From SBAX01 sp964646605 (GTDB taxonomy: Bacteria > Planctomycetota > Phycisphaerae > UBA1845): DNA of 64,000 nucleotides. Shown here one piece after another: positions 60,244-64,000 of this stretch. The position numbers were made by a program, and so were the translations under genes. The notes beneath the pieces are model-generated. The model saw only the letters and a list, made by a program, of their open reading frames with translations. It was not told the DNA's origin and did no database searches. The stretch is taken from the NCBI GenBank assembly GCA_964646605.1, contig CAZYEX010000099.1:62001-126000 (forward strand). The letters run 5' to 3'. Position 1 is the first letter of the stretch, and every line of letters starts with the position of its first letter.

Positions 60244-62010
60244 TCATTTTCTTGCCTCGATCTTCGCCCAACTGTCCTTGAGGGTCACGGTTCGGTTGAA
60301 CACGAGCTTGCCCGCCGTCGAATCGGGATCGACGCAGAAGTAGCCCAGTCGCTCGAACTGGCAGCGTAAGCCTGCCGCCGCTGCGGCGAGCGACGGTTCC
60401 ACATAGGCCGGGTCGATGGTTTCCAACGAGGCAGGGTTCAGATTCGACTTCCAGTCGGCAGCGCCGGCCTCGCTGGGGTTTTCCTTCGTGAACAGGTGGT
60501 CATAGAGGCGCACCTCGGCCCTGCGCGCATGTTCGCCGGAGACCCAGTGCAGTGTGGCCTTGACCTTCCGTCCGTCGGGCGCATCGCCGCCGCGCGTCGC
60601 CGGGTCATAGGTGCAGTGCAGTTCCACAACGTCGCCGGTTGTCGGATTCTTGACCACGCTCTGACAGGTTATGAAATAGGCATATCGCAGTCGCACTTCG
60701 CGTCCGGGGGCGAGACGGAAAAATTGTTTGGGCGGATCTTCCCGGAAATCGTCGCGCTCCATGTAGAGAACTTTGGAGAATGGGACTTTGCGCGTGCCGG
60801 TGGAGGGGTCTTCCGGGTTGTTGACCGCTTCCAGTTCCTCGGAGGCGCCGTCGGGGTAGTTATCGATGATGACCCTCAGCGGGCGCAGGACGGCCATCAC
60901 GCGCGGTGCGCGGCGGTTGAGGTAGTCGCGCACGCAGTGCTCGAACAACTGCACGTCAATGGTGCTGTTGAATTTGGCGACGCCGATGCGCTCGCAGAAC
61001 TCCCGAATGGCCTCGGGCGGAACGCCGCGGCGACGCAGTCCGGATAGGGTCGGCATTCGCGGGTCGTCCCATCCCCATACCAACTTCTCCTTGACCAGTT
61101 CAAGCAATTTGCGTTTGCTCATCACCGTATAGGTCAATTCCAGACGTGCGAATTCGATTTGCCGGGGATGATGAATCTTCGGTTCGCGGCCTTCATTGAT
61201 GGCGTCAATGAACCAGTCATAGAGCGGACGGTGATCCTCGAATTCCAGTGTGCATATGGAATGGGTGATCCCTTCGAGGGAATCCTCCAAGCCATGCGCC
61301 CAATCATACATGGGATAGATACACCATTTGTCTCCGGTGTTGTGATGCTGGGCGTGCAGAATGCGGTACATCACCGGATCGCGCATGTTCATGTTGGCGT
61401 GGGACATGTCGATCTTGGCGCGAAGGGTCTTCGAGCCGTCGGGGAACTCGCCCTTGCGCATGCGCCCGAACAAGTCGAGGTTCTCCTCGACAGATCGGTT
61501 GCGGTAGGGACTGTCGCGGCCGGGCTTGGTCAATGTGCCGCGGTATTCGCTAGTCTGCTGCGAGGAAAGGTCACATACATAGGCCTTGCCCTTCTTGATG
61601 AGCTCGACGGCCCATTGATACATCTGTTCAAAATAGTCCGAGGCGAGGTACAGGCGATCCTCCCAGTCCCATCCCAGCCATTTCACGTCGCGTTTGATGG
61701 ATTCGACGTACTCCTCTTCCTCGGTGACGGGGTTGGTGTCGTCGAAGCGCAGGTTGCACTCTCCGCCGAACTCCTGGGCGATGCCGAAGTTAAGGCAGAT
61801 GGACTTGGCGTGGCCAATGTGCAGATAGCCGTTGGGTTCGGGGGGGAAGCGGGTATGCACCCGCCCGCTCCATTTTCCCGTGCGTTGATCTTCGGAGATG
61901 AGGGTACGAATGAAATCGAGAGAACGCGGCGCCGCGGCGGACGCCTCGCCGTCGTCCACGACGCGATCGGGATGTTTGGGTTTGTCGCCCCCGGCGGCGG
62001 GTGATGTCAT
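60244..62010 (-). CDS. glnS: Glutaminyl-tRNA synthetase
   Basis: A 588-residue class I synthetase that charges tRNA-Gln. Seen: FPPEPNGYLHIGHAKSICLN (HIGH motif), RFDDTNP, and the KMSKS loop as VMSKRKLLELV. The C-terminal anticodon-binding barrels follow (LRPLRVIIDNYP on). Length is close to E. coli GlnRS (554), with a short charged N-terminal leader. Presence of GlnRS suggests that direct charging of tRNA-Gln is available. Confidence 0.96.
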   Translation of the reverse strand: MTSPAAGGDKPKHPDRVVDDGEASAAAPRSLDFIRTLISEDQRTGKWSGRVHTRFPPEPNGYLHIGHAKSICLNFGIAQEFGGECNLRFDDTNPVTEEEEYVESIKRDVKWLGWDWEDRLYLASDYFEQMYQWAVELIKKGKAYVCDLSSQQTSEYRGTLTKPGRDSPYRNRSVEENLDLFGRMRKGEFPDGSKTLRAKIDMSHANMNMRDPVMYRILHAQHHNTGDKWCIYPMYDWAHGLEDSLEGITHSICTLEFEDHRPLYDWFIDAINEGREPKIHHPRQIEFARLELTYTVMSKRKLLELVKEKLVWGWDDPRMPTLSGLRRRGVPPEAIREFCERIGVAKFNSTIDVQLFEHCVRDYLNRRAPRVMAVLRPLRVIIDNYPDGASEELEAVNNPEDPSTGTRKVPFSKVLYMERDDFREDPPKQFFRLAPGREVRLRYAYFITCQSVVKNPTTGDVVELHCTYDPATRGGDAPDGRKVKATLHWVSGEHARRAEVRLYDHLFTKENPSEAGAADWKSNLNPASLETIDPAYVEPSLAAAAAGLRCQFERLGYFCVDPDSTAGKLVFNRTVTLKDSWAKIEARK

Positions 62011-62043
62011 GGGTTGGCCGATCTCGTCAAGGGTCCGGGGAAA

Positions 62044-63366
62044 CTAGAACTTGGTCACGCTCGACAGATGGAAATCCGGCAGTCGGACCGCCGGAAGCAG
62101 CATCTTGCCGCGCTCCATGGTGATCGCCTCGAGCGGTCGAGTGGCCGCGTCGACCTGCTGGAAGCAGCGCAAGGGACTGTCGTGGAAGCGGAAGTTCTTC
62201 ACTCCGCAGACGATCTTGCCGTCCTCGACCAGGAAGGTGCCATCGCGGGTCATTCCAGTGATGGTCAAGTCCTTTTGATCGACCGAACGAATGTACCAGA
62301 AATTGGTGATGAGGATGGCGCGCTTGGTCTTGGCAATGAGTTCGTCGATCGAGCCCTCGTTGGGCCCATGAAACGTCAGGATCGTGGCGCTGGGTCTGGG
62401 CGTGGGTTCGACGCCGTGCTCCTTGGCCGTGAAACGGTCATAGTACAACTGCTTGAGGACGCCGTTTTCGACCCACACCGTGGGACGAACGGCCAGTCCA
62501 TTGCCGTCGAACGCCGAGCCCAGAAGATCGGGATGCGTGGGGTCCGTGCGGAGCGTCAATCGCCCGTCGAGGATGGTGGAACCCAGTTTGCCGGCGAGGG
62601 CGCTGTTTCCTTTGTAATAACTCTTGGCGTCGGTGGCGAAGCCCATCACCCCAAAGACCCCCGCCACGGCTGCCGGCTCCAGAATGACGGGATAGTGACC
62701 GGCGGGCAATTCGCGAGGGTCCTTGGAGAGGATCGCTTTCTCCACGGCCCGCGAAGTGCGCCGATCAATGTCCAGAGAGTCGATGTCGCGGTGCCCGTTG
62801 TAGGTCCAACCCGAACTGTCCTCGGCCGTCGCGGTCAGGGAGAACTCGGCTTCGGTGGATTGGTTGTAGGCGAACAGGCCCGACGAGGCCGCCACCCCGC
62901 CGGACGAAACGGAGTTGGAGATGATCCCGGCGCCCGTCAGGCCTTTCTTCGTGCAGACCTCGATCACCGGCTTGACCCGCTTGGCGAGGTCCATCGGCGT
63001 TACGGCGGCCGTCGACGCGTGGAACGAAGGCACCTTGGGAAACTCCTGCTGAGCGAGCGGCGGCAGGTACTCGGGGTCTTCGGGTGCAAGGCGGGCGATG
63101 GTCTCGGCCTGTTTGACCATGGTGGTCAGGGAATTGGCGTCCAGACGGTTGGTGCTGGACCCGCCGACCTTCTGCCCGAACGCCACGCGCACCGATACGC
63201 TCGGCTCCCGCACCGACACGTTTTGCACCACCTGATTATTCGCGAAACGCAAGGTGGACGATTCCGAATCACCGAAGGTGATAAAGGTATGCTCCGCGGT
63301 CGCGGCCTTCAGAATCGTCTCCGCGATTCGTCGGAACGTTGCCTCGGACGCCAGTCTTAGCCCCAT
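62044..63366 (-). CDS. TldE/PmbA-like protein
   Basis: A 440-residue TldD/PmbA-family protein without HEXXXH, hence the TldE-type partner. Seen: N-terminal ETILKAATAEHTFITFGDSESSTLRFANN, and the C-terminal RPSATILTFHGPNEGS followed by FLVEDGKIVCGVKNFRF, both typical of the family. The ATG at 63366 has GGAG eight bases upstream. The tldD gene that should pair with it is partly visible at 63867-64000, but two small genes lie between. No signal peptide, unlike the pair at 6175-9554. Confidence 0.9.
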   Translation of the reverse strand: MGLRLASEATFRRIAETILKAATAEHTFITFGDSESSTLRFANNQVVQNVSVREPSVSVRVAFGQKVGGSSTNRLDANSLTTMVKQAETIARLAPEDPEYLPPLAQQEFPKVPSFHASTAAVTPMDLAKRVKPVIEVCTKKGLTGAGIISNSVSSGGVAASSGLFAYNQSTEAEFSLTATAEDSSGWTYNGHRDIDSLDIDRRTSRAVEKAILSKDPRELPAGHYPVILEPAAVAGVFGVMGFATDAKSYYKGNSALAGKLGSTILDGRLTLRTDPTHPDLLGSAFDGNGLAVRPTVWVENGVLKQLYYDRFTAKEHGVEPTPRPSATILTFHGPNEGSIDELIAKTKRAILITNFWYIRSVDQKDLTITGMTRDGTFLVEDGKIVCGVKNFRFHDSPLRCFQQVDAATRPLEAITMERGKMLLPAVRLPDFHLSSVTKF

Positions 63367-63429
63367 GATTCTCACTCCGTCAGTGGACGACACACCCGCC
63401 CGTTCCTGCTCGTCTCCGCCTTCTCTCCA

Positions 63430-63681
63430 TCAACCCCGTCCACTCCGCCCGTTCGTTTGTTTTCGTTTCCCATTCCCGAAGTCGATCGACGTGACGTGCA
63501 GCAGGTCGACGATGCTGTAGTTCTCGCCCGACTCCGCCACCACCACGGTTCGGCTGGCCTCGGGAGTAATGAGGATGAACTCCGGATGGCGCACCCGAAA
63601 TCGTCGCCCATCCGTCAAGCAAAGCGTAAAGGGCTTGAATGGCGCCGCCTTGACCACTTGCCGGATCCGATCCACCGTCAT
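63430..63681 (-). CDS. Small conserved hypothetical protein, same family as 47140
   Basis: An 83-residue protein. APFKPFTLCLTDGRRFRVRHPEFILI is the core; the family pattern (P-F, then a DGR stretch, a V-x-HP turn and a late D-x-LHV) matches that of the gene at 47140. It overlaps the HicB-like gene by four bases (ATGA), so the two are coupled. Function unknown. Its position in a tldD-tldE operon and next to a HicB-type antitoxin is the only hint. Confidence 0.75.
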   Translation of the reverse strand: MTVDRIRQVVKAAPFKPFTLCLTDGRRFRVRHPEFILITPEASRTVVVAESGENYSIVDLLHVTSIDFGNGKRKQTNGRSGRG

Positions 63682-63860
63682 GCGCAAAACCTCCCCGATG
63701 TCCGGTCCTCTACGTGAAGCCGAATCGCGTCCTCGATCAACTCGCGGGCTTCCTGTTCGGTTTCACCTTCCGTGTAGCATCCGGGGAGCGAGGGACAAAG
63801 CGCCAAGCAGCGACCGTCTTCGTCGCGATCGAGAACCACCGTGAACTGGAACGTCCTCAT
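63678..63860 (-). CDS. HicB-type antitoxin-like protein without HicA
   Basis: A 60-residue protein, MRTFQFTVVLDRDEDG, then ALCPSLPGCYTEGETEQEARELIEDAIRLHVED, the N-terminal HicB fold. The usual C-terminal DNA-binding part is missing, and no HicA toxin is nearby. It lies six bases after the tldD stop and is coupled to the next gene by four bases. Orphan HicB-like proteins are common and may have other roles; one possibility is that it regulates the operon. Confidence 0.85.
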   Translation of the reverse strand: MRTFQFTVVLDRDEDGRCLALCPSLPGCYTEGETEQEARELIEDAIRLHVEDRTSGRFCA

Positions 63861-63866
63861 GCGTCC

Positions 63867-64000
63867 TCAAGCCTTCGGGTTGATCACGTTCACCTGTCGG
63901 AATCGCGCGTGCGAGGCCGCGTGGGTCATCCATCCCGACTGACCGGGCTGACCTTTTCCGCAGTTGGTGAAACCGTGCTCCTGCCAGTGGGCCTTGTCCG
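63867..64000 (-). CDS. TldD-like metalloprotease, C-terminal end only
   Basis: The last 44 residues of a TldD-family protein, running off the right edge. NCGKGQPGQSGWMTHAAS, then HARFRQVNVINPKA, is the conserved TldD C-terminal pattern, with the Cys-Gly-Lys-Gly-Gln-Pro motif. Its stop is at 63867. With the tldE-like gene at 62044 it forms the second TldD/TldE pair of the window, interrupted by two small genes. Confidence 0.85.
   Translation of the reverse strand, partial: DKAHWQEHGFTNCGKGQPGQSGWMTHAASHARFRQVNVINPKA

Overview
The window is GC-rich, gene-dense bacterial DNA. It most resembles a planctomycete or a close relative in the PVC group. Supporting signs are an exosortase and a PEP-CTERM protein, secreted proteins with dockerin-type repeats and Cys-rich CDDGNPC-type repeats, a beta-helix protein remnant with a dockerin-like tail, LptF/LptG permeases, and short families typical of that phylum. 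This placement is an inference from gene content; there is no rRNA and no tRNA here.

Layout. 1-10.5 kb: a partial metallo-beta-lactamase-fold hydrolase, an SGNH/MBOAT pair for sugar O-acylation, an NSS symporter with a 50-residue small partner, a rhodanese lipoprotein, an exported TldD/TldE-like protease pair, and larE. 10.5-22 kb (all minus strand): an exopolysaccharide/exosortase locus. In transcription order it holds a Wza-like export lipoprotein, a zinc-ribbon exosortase, a Wzc-like tyrosine kinase, a DegT aminotransferase, UDP-glucuronate decarboxylase, a divergent SDR, an aldehyde dehydrogenase resembling 2-aminomuconate semialdehyde dehydrogenase, a glycosyltransferase, and a RidA protein resembling 2-aminomuconate deaminase. 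22-30.4 kb: an Hpt protein, moaA, a VIT1/CCC1-like membrane protein, small membrane and zinc-ribbon proteins, an HldE-like enzyme with reversed domain order, and lptF/lptG. 30.4-37.1 kb: a peptide-use group (M2-type peptidase, OPT transporter, M1 aminopeptidase with HEAT repeats). 37.3-44 kb: a zinc-ribbon membrane protein, a PGPGW protein, an AAA+ ATPase and VWA protein split by a toxin-antitoxin pair, an exported protein, and cysE. 44-47.1 kb: a frameshifted dockerin protein, a PEP-CTERM protein, and a decayed beta-helix gene full of tandem repeats. 47-52 kb: 2-oxoacid:ferredoxin oxidoreductase and cystathionine beta-synthase. 52-64 kb: a toxin-antitoxin-like pair, recQ, uvrD/pcrA, mannose-1-phosphate guanylyltransferase, ruvX, a VOC protein, glnS, and a second tldD/tldE pair with a HicB-like gene and a small hypothetical gene inserted between its two halves.

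How they fit together. The exosortase and the export/kinase genes point to coupled polysaccharide production and PEP-CTERM protein sorting; one candidate substrate lies at 45.9-46.5 kb. UDP-xylose (UXS) and GDP-mannose (ManC) precursor enzymes are both present. The most unusual features are the kynurenine-branch-like genes inside the polysaccharide operon, the zinc-ribbon exosortase fusion, toxin-antitoxin genes placed inside otherwise conserved gene pairs, heptamer tandem repeats with a strict 7-base period at several loci, and a recurring GTAGCG-headed hairpin that is partly absorbed into coding sequence.
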